Shown here one piece after another: positions 43,465 through 53,168 of a stretch of 64,000 bases of DNA; within the stretch, counting starts at the first letter, position 1; every line of letters begins with the position of its first letter. The notes under the pieces are model-generated. The model ran no database searches. It worked only from the letters and a program-made list of their open reading frames with translations, and was not told the DNA's origin. Origin of the DNA: Pandoraea captiosa (GTDB lineage Bacteria > Pseudomonadota > Gammaproteobacteria > Burkholderiales > Burkholderiaceae); assembly GCF_902459775.1 (NCBI RefSeq), contig NZ_CABPSQ010000003.1, forward strand, positions 62,001 to 126,000, written 5' to 3'. Position numbers and translations under genes: made by a program.

Positions 43465-46107
43465 TCAACCGTGCGGGTGTTCGTCCGGGCGAGGCGACCG
43501 ATGTTCGGCGCTGGCGCGGCCCTCCGGCTTGCTCTCGCGTTGCGCCGGTTGGGGGCGGTCCTGCGGATGAGGCGACTGCGGATGCGGTTGCGCCTGCGGA
43601 CGCTCCGGCTGGACCTGCTGCCTCGGCGCGGGCGGCGATTCCGGACGCGGCTGCGGTCGCTCGGCCTGTGGCTGTGGACGTTGCGGCTGGGGTTGCGAAT
43701 CTGCGCGCGGTTGCGCCCGCTCGGCCTGTGGCTGCGGACTTTGCGGTTGCGACTGATGTTGCGACTGATGTTGCGACTGAGGTTGCGGCTGATGTTGCGG
43801 CTGGGGTTGCGTCCGCTCCGCCTGCGGTTGCTGATGTTGCTGCATGGGTTGCGTCTGGAACGGTTGCTGGGGCGGCTGACGGGATTGCGACTGCCACTGC
43901 TGCGGCCGCCGTTCCGGCTCGGTTGCGTCCGGCTGCGCCCGCTGGGGCGCCGGCTGCGTCTGTGACGACTGGCGACGGTTCTCCATCTCACGCTGTGCAG
44001 CCTCGTGCCCAGGCTGAGGAACGGCTTGTGCCGCCCCGCCTTGTTGGGGCTGGCCACCACGGCCACCGGGACCGCCCTGCATGCCGCGGTCATACGCGCC
44101 ATTGACGCCATTCACGCCATTCGGCTGCGGCGGATGCGGAACGCCTGACTGCGCGGGCTGGGACGGCGCCGCCGGTTGCCCCGGACGATTCTGATAATTT
44201 CCCTGCCCCTGACCGGGATAGGTTGCGTAGCCCGGATATCCCGGCGCGCCGGGTGCTGCCGGAACACCCGGTACCCCTGGCACGCCCGGCTGCCCCGGCA
44301 CACCCGTATGGCCCGGCGCTCCCGGCACGCCAGGTTGGCCCGGTACTCCCGGGACTCCCGGTGCGCCGTGCATCGGGGAGGTCGCGCCGGTCGCGGGCAG
44401 GCCGCCGTGGGCGGGCGTCGCGCCCAAAGCGCCCGTCGGCCCCAGTGCCGGTTGGGCAGGGCTCGCCCCGTTCGCCCCGTTCGTACCAATCGGGGCGCCC
44501 ACCGGCCCATGCGTGCCGACGACGGTGACACGCGGCGCAATGCGGCCCTGACCTTGCCCCCCTGCCCCCAAGTTGCGGACCTGCTGACCGCTCTGACCAA
44601 GCGCGAGCGGCGCCCCCCCTGCATTCGGGACGGCATGCAGATTGCTCGTCAATTCACGCGACGCCACGCTGCGGGCGACCGGTGCGCGGGTGGCCAGCAC
44701 CTGCCGGTTGAACACGCCCGCCGGTGGCGCCGAGGGCGCCGGACGACTGTTGCCGATCACGCTCTGCTGCACAGGCGCAACGCCCGGCGTATTGCCCACG
44801 CGCCAGCCCTGCCCGGCTCGCGGTGCTGCCAGGGCAACCGGCGCCCCTACGGCACGTCCCTGCACGAACGCCTGCGCGGGCATCGTCGACACCGCACCGC
44901 GCACATGCTGATTGCTATAGACGTTATTGACGTTGATGTTATTGACGTTGTTGGTGATGTTGGTGGTGCGCACGATCGTCGACCGGTTGATGTTCGTGAC
45001 GTACGATGAACTCGCGTGATAGGCGGGACGGTACGCATCGTGCGGCCCCAACGCGAACCACGCGAGGCCCACGCCGCCGGCGGCAAACGTCACCCCCCAC
45101 TGATTTCCGCCACTGTTGCCGCCGACCCATCCGACCAGTGCCGGTGCATACACCGGGCGCACCGCAACCGGTCCCGGCACCCAGCACCAGCGCGCGTCCA
45201 CGTAGGCCCAACGCCCGTAGTGATACGGCGCGAAGCCCCACGGCGCGTCATCCACCCAGGTCCAGCCCCACGGATCGACCCAGACCCAATGCCCCGTGCG
45301 GTAGGGCGCCCAGCCGGACGGCACGTTCGACGGCACCCATACGGCCCCGTAGGTCGGCGTTTCCTGCCACGAACCGTAGTCGTCCAGACTCTCGAAACCC
45401 GTCATGTCGCGCGGCACGTAGCGCGCCGACACGGACGCGTCTTCGCGGGCATCGCGCTCGCGAGTCCATTGATCGAAGACGTCGGCCACGAGCGGGCCGG
45501 TCTGCTGCTGCGCGAGATTCTGACCGACGAACGCCACGCGCTGCCCCTGTTGCAGCGGCACCGACGCGCCTTGCCCATAGGCCGTACCCGCGCCGCGCCA
45601 GACACTCACGGTCGTCACGCCGTTTGGATCCACGTCCACACGATATTCACCCGCCTGTGCGGGCACGAACGCCAGATTCGGCGTGTCGATCTCATACGGT
45701 TGATTCGCGTCGAAGCTGCGCAGCCGCACGCCCACGGTGCCCTGCGTTACGTTCAGTTGCACATTCTGGTCGGTCACGGCAGACAACGCGAGGCTGGTGG
45801 ACGCCCCCATGCGCACCGCGGTGCCGCCGACGTGCATCTCCGCGCGGCTGTTACGGTCGACCCAGACGGCGTCGCCCGTCGTGAGCGGCCGGTTGCGGTT
45901 GGCATAGCGCCAGTCGCTGGTGCCCGCCGGGGCGTACGTCACGGTGCCGTCGAACTCGCTCAGCCGCGCCACGCGCCCCGGTGGATCGGCGCTTTGGGCG
46001 TGCGCCAGCGTCGGCAGCCCGACAGCGCCGAGCAGGCCGAGTATGCACAGCACCAGCCCGGTGCCGAGAGGGCGAACGATCATCCGCCAGGAAGTCAGGG
46101 ATCTCAT
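43465..46107 (-). CDS. Large FecR-domain/DUF6600 envelope protein with collagen-like and Gln/Pro-rich repeats
   Basis: 880 residues. A signal peptide ([22 protein letters not shown]) precedes a FecR-type domain ([28 protein letters not shown] and [10 protein letters not shown]). A Trp/Pro/Tyr-rich module follows ([43 protein letters not shown]), matching DUF6600. Next are an Asn-rich segment ([15 protein letters not shown]), a collagen-like Gly-X-Y stretch ([16 protein letters not shown]) and about 200 residues dominated by Gln and Pro ([16 protein letters not shown]). The start at 46107 has GGAG six bases upstream. It is probably secreted or periplasmic; function unknown. Confidence 0.82.
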   Translation of the reverse strand: MRSLTSWRMIVRPLGTGLVLCILGLLGAVGLPTLAHAQSADPPGRVARLSEFDGTVTYAPAGTSDWRYANRNRPLTTGDAVWVDRNSRAEMHVGGTAVRMGASTSLALSAVTDQNVQLNVTQGTVGVRLRSFDANQPYEIDTPNLAFVPAQAGEYRVDVDPNGVTTVSVWRGAGTAYGQGASVPLQQGQRVAFVGQNLAQQQTGPLVADVFDQWTRERDAREDASVSARYVPRDMTGFESLDDYGSWQETPTYGAVWVPSNVPSGWAPYRTGHWVWVDPWGWTWVDDAPWGFAPYHYGRWAYVDARWCWVPGPVAVRPVYAPALVGWVGGNSGGNQWGVTFAAGGVGLAWFALGPHDAYRPAYHASSSYVTNINRSTIVRTTNITNNVNNINVNNVYSNQHVRGAVSTMPAQAFVQGRAVGAPVALAAPRAGQGWRVGNTPGVAPVQQSVIGNSRPAPSAPPAGVFNRQVLATRAPVARSVASRELTSNLHAVPNAGGAPLALGQSGQQVRNLGAGGQGQGRIAPRVTVVGTHGPVGAPIGTNGANGASPAQPALGPTGALGATPAHGGLPATGATSPMHGAPGVPGVPGQPGVPGAPGHTGVPGQPGVPGVPGVPAAPGAPGYPGYATYPGQGQGNYQNRPGQPAAPSQPAQSGVPHPPQPNGVNGVNGAYDRGMQGGPGGRGGQPQQGGAAQAVPQPGHEAAQREMENRRQSSQTQPAPQRAQPDATEPERRPQQWQSQSRQPPQQPFQTQPMQQHQQPQAERTQPQPQHQPQPQSQHQSQHQSQPQSPQPQAERAQPRADSQPQPQRPQPQAERPQPRPESPPAPRQQVQPERPQAQPHPQSPHPQDRPQPAQRESKPEGRASAEHRSPRPDEHPHG

Positions 46108-46305
46108 AAACACTCCGGGCCCGTTCAACGGGCACGCTGCGCGTGGCTTGCCTCTGCCACCTTGTGGGGTTCTGTCCGAATCCTCGCTGCGAGCGTCCCA
46201 CGCATCATTGCGCAACGACCGCAGCGCGCCTGCCACCTCTGGCTCCGCAAGCTTCGAGGAACGCCAGGGTGACATTTCGAGCGTAAGCCCGTGGTGTGTG
46301 ACCGC

Positions 46306-46341
46306 GTGTAAAGGGGTGTAAGGAATGCTACGAGTGTGTAA
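46306..46341. promoter_or_regulatory. Phased GTGTAA direct repeats (CpxR/OmpR-like box) upstream of the FecR/DUF6600 gene
   Basis: GTGTAA occurs at 46306, 46316 and 46336, spaced 10 and 20 bases. The first pair reads GTAAA-N5-GTAAG, like a CpxR box. The site is about 200 bases upstream of ATG 46107 and touches the hrcA stop. The regulator is inferred. Confidence 0.3.
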
Positions 46342-46342
46342 C

Positions 46343-47371
46343 TCAGTGATGACTGAGCGCGTTGGAGAGCAACTTGGCGGTGATGTCGACGATGGGGATC
46401 ACGCGCTCGTAGGCCATGCGCGTCGGCCCGATCACGCCGAGCGTGCCCACGATCTGGCCGTCGACTTCGTACGGCGCGGTGACCACCGTCATCTCCTCGA
46501 TGGGAACGAGGCTGGATTCGCCGCCGATGAAGATCTGCACGCCGGAGGCGCGGCTCGACACGTCGAGCAGTTGCAGCAGCCCCGTCTTGGACTCGAACAC
46601 GTCGAACAGCTTGCGCAGTCGCTCCATGTTCGACGACAGATCCTCCACGCCCAGCAGGTTGCGCTCGCCCGAAATCAGCACGCTCTCACGTGTGGTGTCG
46701 GCCATCGCGTCGCTGCCGGCCTGCACAGCCGCTTGCATCAGCGTGCTCATGTCGGAGCGCAGGGCATCGAGTTCACCGCGCAAGTAAGTGCGCACGTCGT
46801 CGAAGCTGTGTCCGCCGAAATTGGCGTTCAGATAATTCGCGGCCTCGACCAGTTGCGCCGGCGAATAATCCTTTTCCGTCAGGATGATGCGGTTCTGCAC
46901 GTCGCCATCGGGCGTGACGATGATGAGCAGCACGCGCTTATCGGACAACCGCAGGAATTCGATGTGACGGAAGGTCTGACTGCGACGCGGCGTGAGTACC
47001 ACTCCCGCAAACTGCGACAGATGCGAGAGCACCTGCGCGGCGGACGCCACCAGTTGCTGCGGGCCGCCCGGCTGAAGACTCGTCTGCACCTGCGACGCCA
47101 GATGATGCGCGGCTTCGTCGAGCGGTCGCACCGAGAGCATGGTGTCGACGAACAGGCGGTAAGCACGCGGCGTCGGCACGCGTCCGGCGGACGTGTGCGG
47201 GCTCGCTACAAAACCGAGCGCTTCGAGGTCCGCCATGACGTTGCGGATCGTGGCCGGGGACAGGTCGAGTCCCGAATAACGCGAAAGCGTGCGCGAGCCG
47301 ACCGGTTGGCCATCGGCGATGTACCGTTCGATCAGGGTTTTGAGGAGTGTTTGCGCACGTTGATCTAGCAT
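46343..47371 (-). CDS. hrcA: Heat-inducible transcription repressor HrcA
   Basis: 342 residues. The N-terminal winged helix is [46 protein letters not shown], followed by [21 protein letters not shown]; a GAF-like domain ends [20 protein letters not shown]. HrcA represses groE/dnaK genes at CIRCE elements. No CIRCE is visible in this window, so its targets probably lie elsewhere. TACAAT (47384 down to 47379) ends eight bases before the ATG; no Shine-Dalgarno. Divergent from nadK. Confidence 0.95.
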   Translation of the reverse strand: MLDQRAQTLLKTLIERYIADGQPVGSRTLSRYSGLDLSPATIRNVMADLEALGFVASPHTSAGRVPTPRAYRLFVDTMLSVRPLDEAAHHLASQVQTSLQPGGPQQLVASAAQVLSHLSQFAGVVLTPRRSQTFRHIEFLRLSDKRVLLIIVTPDGDVQNRIILTEKDYSPAQLVEAANYLNANFGGHSFDDVRTYLRGELDALRSDMSTLMQAAVQAGSDAMADTTRESVLISGERNLLGVEDLSSNMERLRKLFDVFESKTGLLQLLDVSSRASGVQIFIGGESSLVPIEEMTVVTAPYEVDGQIVGTLGVIGPTRMAYERVIPIVDITAKLLSNALSHH

Positions 47372-47488
47372 GGCAAAAATTGTAACGCGAAATGTTGGTA
47401 CGCGGCGTGCGGCAAACCCCGACGCGAGAACCGCCGCAGGCCGTGCATGCCGATGGTTGCTGTCATCGACTTATGGTGTAATGGCGGC

Positions 47489-48397
47489 ATGAAAACTGGG
47501 AGCCCCTTCAAGACCGTGGCGCTCGTCGGGAAGTACCATGCCGACGGCGTCGCCGAACCGTTGCTCACGCTGGCGGCATGCATTGCGCAGCGCGGGCATC
47601 ACGTCGTCTTCGAGCGTGACACTGCGCATAACATCGGCGCAGGCGCCGATCCGTACGGCACGCTCGACATTCAGGAGATCGCCACACAGGCGGACGTCGC
47701 CGTCGTGGTGGGCGGCGACGGCACGATGCTCGGCGTCGGACGTCAGCTCGCCGCCTCGAACGTGCCGCTCATCGGGGTGAACCATGGCCGGGTCGGCTTC
47801 ATCACCGACATCCCGCTCGACGAAATGCGCCAGGTCGTGCCCGCCATGCTCGAAGGTCACTTCGAAGCCGAGCAGCGCACGCTCCTGTCCGCGCGCATCG
47901 ACCGCGACGGCCAGACGCTCTTCGATACCCTCGCGTTCAACGACGTGGTCGTGAACCGCTCCGGGATTTCGGGAATGGTCGAGCTGCGCGTGGACGTGGA
48001 CGGTCGCTTCATGTACAAGCAGCGCTCGGATGGCCTGATCGTCGCCACCCCCACGGGGTCGACGGCGTACGCCCTCTCGGCCAGCGGTCCGATTCTGCAT
48101 CCGCGCCTGGGCGGCGTAGTGCTCGTGCCGATCGCACCGCACGCGTTGTCGAACCGTCCGATCGTGCTGCCGGATTCGAGCGACATCGTCATCACGATCA
48201 CGGGCGGGCGCGAAGTTGGCGCGAACTTCGACATGCAGTCGTTTGCCGAGCTGCGTCAGGGCGACAAGATTCTGGTGAGCCGCTCGGCGCATCAGGTGAC
48301 GTTCCTGCATCCGGTCGGCTATAACTACTACGCCACGCTGCGCCGCAAGTTGCACTGGAACGAGCATATCTCCGACGAAGATACGCCGCAGAACTGA
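47489..48397 (+). CDS. nadK: NAD kinase
   Basis: 302 residues. The ATP-binding motif is [14 protein letters not shown], followed by [23 protein letters not shown] and [20 protein letters not shown]. It phosphorylates NAD to NADP. The start at 47489 gives the family length; TGTAAT (47477-47482) ends seven bases upstream and no Shine-Dalgarno is seen. It is followed 23 bases later by recN, the usual betaproteobacterial arrangement. Confidence 0.95.
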   Translation: MKTGSPFKTVALVGKYHADGVAEPLLTLAACIAQRGHHVVFERDTAHNIGAGADPYGTLDIQEIATQADVAVVVGGDGTMLGVGRQLAASNVPLIGVNHGRVGFITDIPLDEMRQVVPAMLEGHFEAEQRTLLSARIDRDGQTLFDTLAFNDVVVNRSGISGMVELRVDVDGRFMYKQRSDGLIVATPTGSTAYALSASGPILHPRLGGVVLVPIAPHALSNRPIVLPDSSDIVITITGGREVGANFDMQSFAELRQGDKILVSRSAHQVTFLHPVGYNYYATLRRKLHWNEHISDEDTPQN

Positions 48398-48420
48398 CTC
48401 CACGCCTTACCCGACATCCC

Positions 48421-50085
48421 ATGCTACGCAGTCTCTCGATTCGCGATTTCGTGATCGTCGATCGTCTCGATCTGGAATTCTCCGCCGGTTTCACCGTGTT
48501 CTCGGGGGAGACCGGCGCGGGCAAATCGATTCTGATCGATGCGCTGGCGCTCGCGATGGGCGAGCGCGGCGACACCAGCATGGTGCGCAGCGGGCAGACG
48601 CGCGCCGACATTACTGCCGAGTTCGCTGCGGACGCCCAGGCGCGCCCCGATCTCGAAGCCTGGCTGCAAGCGCAGGCCCTCACCCTGGAAGAACACGGCG
48701 GCGTGCTGCTGCGTCGCGTGCTCGACGCCGGCGGGCGCTCACGCGCCTTCATCAACGGCACGCCCGCCACGCTCGCGCAATTGCGCGAACTCGGTGAAAT
48801 GCTCGTCGACATTCACGGTCAGCATGCGCACCAGCAACTGTTGCGCCCCGACGCGCAGCGTCGCCTGCTCGATTCCCATGCGGGCGCAACGGCGCTCGCG
48901 ACAGACGCCGCCGCTGCCCACAAGGAATGGCGACGTCTCGTCAAGCGCTGCGAAGAGGCCCACGGGCGTGATCGCGAACTGCAACTGGAGCGCGAGCGTC
49001 TCGAATGGCAGACGTCCGAACTCGACAAGCTCAATCCGCAGGAAGGGGAATGGGACGAGGTGAGTGCCGAGCATCGCCGGCTCTCGCACGCCGCGAGCCT
49101 CATCAACGGCGTGCAGGGTGCGCTCGACGTGCTGGCGGAAGCCGACGGCGCCGTTGTGCCCTCGCTGGGCCATGTCGTGCATCAGATTCGCGAACTTGCC
49201 GAGATCGACGCCGCTCTGGCGGACACGCTGGCCGCGCTCGAACCTGCCGAGATCCAGCTTCGCGAGGCGGTCCACTCGCTCACGCATTACGCGCAGCGCA
49301 TCGACCTCGACCCGGAGCGTCTGGCCGTCGTCGAGCAGCGTCTGGATGCCCTGCATTCGGCGGCGCGCAAGTTCCGGGTCACACCGGAGCAATTGCCGGC
49401 GGAGCTGGCGCAGCGTCGGGCGCAGTTGGAGGAACTGACGGCCTCGGCCGACAGCGCTGCCATGCAAGCGGCCGCCGACGCGGCCCACGCGACTTATCTG
49501 AAGCTTGCCAGGGAGTTGTCGAAAGCGCGTGCCAGGGCGGCGGCGTCGCTCTCGCGCGAAGTCACCCGCGCCATGCAGGATCTCTCGATGCCCGGCGGGC
49601 GCTTCGAAGTCGCGCTCACGCCGACGTCCGAGCCGCAGTCGTTCGGGCTGGAGACGGTGGAGTTCCTCGTTGCGGGTCATCCGGGGGTGCCGACGCGCCC
49701 GCTCGCCAAGGTCGCCTCGGGCGGCGAACTCGCGCGCATCAGCCTCGCCCTGCAGGTGATCGCCAGCAGCGCGAGCCTCACGCCGACGCTGATTTTCGAT
49801 GAAGTCGATTCCGGCATCGGTGGCGCCGTGGCGGAAGTCGTCGGGCGTTTGCTGCGTGAACTGGGTCAGGGCCGTCAGGTGCTGTGCGTGACCCACTTGC
49901 CGCAAGTCGCCGCGCTCGGCCACCAGCATCTGCGTGTGAGCAAGCGCAGCGACGGCGATACGACCATGAGTGAAATCGAACCGCTGGGGCGCACCGAGCG
50001 CGTCGAAGAGATTGCACGCATGCTCGGCGGCGTGGAAATTACCGCCACCACGCGCAAGCACGCGCGGGAGATGCTCGCTCTCTGA
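48421..50085 (+). CDS. recN: DNA repair protein RecN
   Basis: 554 residues, SMC-like. The Walker A motif is FSGETGAGKSILIDALALAMG, the coiled coil spans about residues 155-400, the ABC signature is KVASGGELARISLALQ and Walker B is TLIFDEVDSGIGG, followed by CVTHLPQVAALGHQH. It acts in double-strand break repair. Its stop codon is inside the first copy of a 14-bp repeat. Convergent with glnE. Confidence 0.95.
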   Translation: MLRSLSIRDFVIVDRLDLEFSAGFTVFSGETGAGKSILIDALALAMGERGDTSMVRSGQTRADITAEFAADAQARPDLEAWLQAQALTLEEHGGVLLRRVLDAGGRSRAFINGTPATLAQLRELGEMLVDIHGQHAHQQLLRPDAQRRLLDSHAGATALATDAAAAHKEWRRLVKRCEEAHGRDRELQLERERLEWQTSELDKLNPQEGEWDEVSAEHRRLSHAASLINGVQGALDVLAEADGAVVPSLGHVVHQIRELAEIDAALADTLAALEPAEIQLREAVHSLTHYAQRIDLDPERLAVVEQRLDALHSAARKFRVTPEQLPAELAQRRAQLEELTASADSAAMQAAADAAHATYLKLARELSKARARAAASLSREVTRAMQDLSMPGGRFEVALTPTSEPQSFGLETVEFLVAGHPGVPTRPLAKVASGGELARISLALQVIASSASLTPTLIFDEVDSGIGGAVAEVVGRLLRELGQGRQVLCVTHLPQVAALGHQHLRVSKRSDGDTTMSEIEPLGRTERVEEIARMLGGVEITATTRKHAREMLAL

Positions 50086-50120
50086 CGCTAGCCCTCTGAC
50101 TCTAGCCCTCTGACGCTCGG
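50080..50120. repeat. 14-bp tandem repeat at the recN stop (ctctgacgctagcc x3)
   Basis: Units at 50080, 50094 and 50108; the second has one change and the third is partial. The recN TGA is in the first unit. The repeat fills the 41-base gap between recN and glnE. Confidence 0.85.
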
Positions 50121-50126
50121 TCTGCC

Positions 50127-53039
50127 TCAGACCGGCCCGGCCTGCGCGAACACCGAATCCCACAGCGCCATCACCGCATCACGTTCGGCCTCGATGTCGG
50201 CCGCAGGCACGCGCGCCGCTTCCACGCCATCGAGCCGCAACTTGTGCTGGCGCTTGCGATAGGTCCGATACGCCGCCGCTGCTGCATCGGCAAGTGTCGC
50301 GTCGATCAGCCCAAGCTGTGCCGCTTCACGCAGCAACGCGATGTTGCCCGCATTGCGCAGGAGGGCCGGATGGCCCCCCGAATGCAGCAGCACCAGATAC
50401 TGCACGGTGAACTCGATATCCACCATGCCGCCCCGGTCGTGCTTGAGGTCGAAGAGCTTCGACGGGTTCGGATGGCCTTCGAGCACCTTGCGGCGCATCG
50501 CCACGATTTCCTGCGCGAGCGGCAACGCCTCGCGCGGTGTCGCCAAAACCTGCGCCCGGATATTCTCGAAGGCCGCACCGATGGTCTCGTCGCCCGCACA
50601 AAATCGCGCGCGCGTGAGCGCCTGATGCTCCCATACCCACGCCGTATTCGCGTTGCCCTCGCGGAACTGATACTGACGGAAGCTCTCGATGTTGGTCACC
50701 AGCAAACCCGACAGACCGTTGGGGCGCAGGCGCAGATCGACATCAAACAGCATGCCGGCCCCAGTATGCGTGGTCAGCCACGTGACGAAACGCCGCGCGA
50801 GTGCGGCGTAGGCGTCCGGCGCGCGATCGTCGTCATCGTCGTAAAGGAAGATGAGATCGAGGTCGGACGCATAGCCCAGCTCCTTGCCGCCGAGCTTGCC
50901 ATAGGCAATGACGGAGAAGCGGGGCACTTCGCGATGCCGCGTGGCCACGTGCGGCCAGACGGTCGAGATCGTCACGTCGACGATGATGTCCGCCAGTTCG
51001 GAGAGCCGGTCGCCGATCGCTTCCACCGACAAGGTGCCTTGCAAGTCGAGCAGGAGGATGCGGAAGACTTCGGCATGATGCGCGCGCCGCAGAATGTCCA
51101 TCTGCACTTCGACGTTACCCGCCGCGCCCGCCGCATTGAGACTGAGCAGCAACTGCGTCTTGAACGATGGCCAGTCGAAGGGTGCGGCCAGCGCCTCGTC
51201 GTCGAGCAGCTCGTCGAGCAATTGCGGATGGCTGATCAGATAGCCTGCCGCCCAGCGCGAGCCTGCGAGCACCTTGACCACGCGCTCGAGCGCACGCGGG
51301 TACTCGGTGAGCAACGCGAGATACGAACTGCGGCGACTGATGGTCGAGAGCAGGTCGAGCATGCGTGCGAGCACGGCGTCGGCCTCCCCCGTGCCCGCCG
51401 CGCCTTCGACCGCGCGTTGCACGAGCTGGTCGAAGCGCCGACGACTCATCTCGCCCAGCGCCTTGTAGCGCGATGACGTCCAGACCGCCCTCAGGCGATC
51501 GAGCGCCCCTTCGGCGTCGGAGAAGCCCAATCGCGTGAGCTGATTGCCCAGATCGCCCGTCTGCGCCTCGTCCGCCAGACACTCGCTCCAGAGCTCCGGC
51601 GGGCACTCGCAGTCGCCGGTGCCGCCTTTGTTTGCGCCGCCTTTGTTTGCGCCGCCGTTGGCCTTGTCCGCGAAGATTTCGTCGAACTGACCGGCAACGA
51701 ACTCGCGGTGCTCGTCGAGCACGGTCATGAACGTCGCTTCATCGGGAAAGCCCATGGCGCGCGCCACGGCGAGACGGTCGTCGCCCGGGCCCGGCAGAAT
51801 GTGCGTTTGCGCGTCTTCCAGATACTGAATCCGGTGTTCGAGCCTGCGCAGGAAGACATATGCGTTCGCCAGCGCTTCGGCCACGCTTTGCGCCAGCCAC
51901 CCTCGCCGGGCGGCTACGCCCAGCACGGCAAGCGTCGGGCGTACGCGCAACTCCGGCTCCTGACCGCCGCGAATCAACTGGAAGACCTGCGCCGAGAACT
52001 CCACTTCGCGAATGCCGCCGCGCCCGAGCTTGATGTCGTTGATGCGAGCGGGTTTGGCCCGCGCACGGCGCTCGGCCTCGTGCCGGATTTGCTCGTGCAG
52101 CGCACGAATCGCGCCAATCACGCCGTAGTCCAAATACCGGCGGAACACGAACGGCTGAACCAGCGAGCTCAGTAACCGCTCGATGCGTCTGCCCGGCTCG
52201 CTCGCGAGCTCGGACACCAGCCGTCCCTTGATCCACGCGTAGCGCTCCCACTCGCGGCCCTGCACGTAGAAATACTCTTCGAGCATGGGCAGGCTGCACA
52301 CGAGCGGTCCCGAATCGCCGTTGGGGCGCAGGCGCATGTCGACCCGGAACACGTAGCCGTCCGGTGTGAGCTCGGAGATCACGCCGATCAGCTTGCGGCC
52401 GAGCTTGGTGAAGAATTCGTGGTTGGAGAGCAGGCGCAGCCGCCCGGCGGCGGCCGGATCGGCGTCATCCGGCGCCGTGGTATCGCCATCGTCCTCATAC
52501 AGGAAGATCAGATCGATGTCGGAGGAGACGTTGAGCTCGCGCCCCCCAAGCTTGCCCATCCCGACCACGCCCAGCGTCTGGCGCTCCCCTTCCGCGTTGC
52601 GCGGCACACCGTGAATGGCTTCGAGTTCGCGCGAGAGCACCGCGATGCCCGCCTGAATGGCGAATTCGGCGAGCGCCGTCATCGCTTCGGTCACTTCGGA
52701 CAATTCGGCGCGTCCATCCAGATCGCGCTGCATGACGGTGCACAACGCCTCGACGCGCAGCACGCGCAAAGCCCGCGTCAGCGCCGCCTCGTCGAGAGCG
52801 CATGCCCCGGAGGGCTGCTCGGGCGGCGAGAGCTGCGTGCCGGAAATGGCTTCAAAGCGACGCGCAAGCCAGCGGGCGTCGACGGGGTGCTCCGCGAGCG
52901 TCGGCAGGGCCTCGGCCAGTGCCGGACGACTCGCGAGCATGCGCGCGGCATATCGCGAGTAGGACTGAATATCGATCGGGGTTTCGGGTGAACTCACTGG
53001 CGGGGTTCCGGTCAGCAAAGGATGAAGAGGCTTTCGCAT
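50127..53039 (-). CDS. glnE: Bifunctional glutamine synthetase adenylyltransferase/deadenylase GlnE
   Basis: 970 residues (E. coli 946). Two nucleotidyltransferase domains are seen: GMGKLGGRELNVSSDIDLIFLYE near 205 (adenylyl-removing) and AYGKLGGKELGYASDLDLIFLYDDD near 715 (adenylylating), each followed by helical regulatory domains. It controls glutamine synthetase by reversible adenylylation in response to PII. A GANKG repeat (near 505-515) is encoded by two exact 15-bp units (51621-51650). Start ATG 53039 is chosen on length; upstream ATGs at 53099 and 53147 are in frame. Confidence 0.93.
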   Translation of the reverse strand: MRKPLHPLLTGTPPVSSPETPIDIQSYSRYAARMLASRPALAEALPTLAEHPVDARWLARRFEAISGTQLSPPEQPSGACALDEAALTRALRVLRVEALCTVMQRDLDGRAELSEVTEAMTALAEFAIQAGIAVLSRELEAIHGVPRNAEGERQTLGVVGMGKLGGRELNVSSDIDLIFLYEDDGDTTAPDDADPAAAGRLRLLSNHEFFTKLGRKLIGVISELTPDGYVFRVDMRLRPNGDSGPLVCSLPMLEEYFYVQGREWERYAWIKGRLVSELASEPGRRIERLLSSLVQPFVFRRYLDYGVIGAIRALHEQIRHEAERRARAKPARINDIKLGRGGIREVEFSAQVFQLIRGGQEPELRVRPTLAVLGVAARRGWLAQSVAEALANAYVFLRRLEHRIQYLEDAQTHILPGPGDDRLAVARAMGFPDEATFMTVLDEHREFVAGQFDEIFADKANGGANKGGANKGGTGDCECPPELWSECLADEAQTGDLGNQLTRLGFSDAEGALDRLRAVWTSSRYKALGEMSRRRFDQLVQRAVEGAAGTGEADAVLARMLDLLSTISRRSSYLALLTEYPRALERVVKVLAGSRWAAGYLISHPQLLDELLDDEALAAPFDWPSFKTQLLLSLNAAGAAGNVEVQMDILRRAHHAEVFRILLLDLQGTLSVEAIGDRLSELADIIVDVTISTVWPHVATRHREVPRFSVIAYGKLGGKELGYASDLDLIFLYDDDDDRAPDAYAALARRFVTWLTTHTGAGMLFDVDLRLRPNGLSGLLVTNIESFRQYQFREGNANTAWVWEHQALTRARFCAGDETIGAAFENIRAQVLATPREALPLAQEIVAMRRKVLEGHPNPSKLFDLKHDRGGMVDIEFTVQYLVLLHSGGHPALLRNAGNIALLREAAQLGLIDATLADAAAAAYRTYRKRQHKLRLDGVEAARVPAADIEAERDAVMALWDSVFAQAGPV
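51621..51650. repeat. 15-bp tandem repeat inside glnE
   Basis: gccgcctttgtttgc occurs twice exactly, with a partial third copy. It encodes the GANKG repeat in a linker. Frame is kept. Confidence 0.85.
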
Positions 53040-53168
53040 GCTTACCCGGTCGCGATGAAACGCCGGATCACATGTCTGTTTGTGCGACGGCCGGGCCATC
53101 GGGCGGCCTTGGGCTTGTGTTACAGTCTTTGCCACAGAAACTACCACATTACCTCGTAGACGCGCAGC

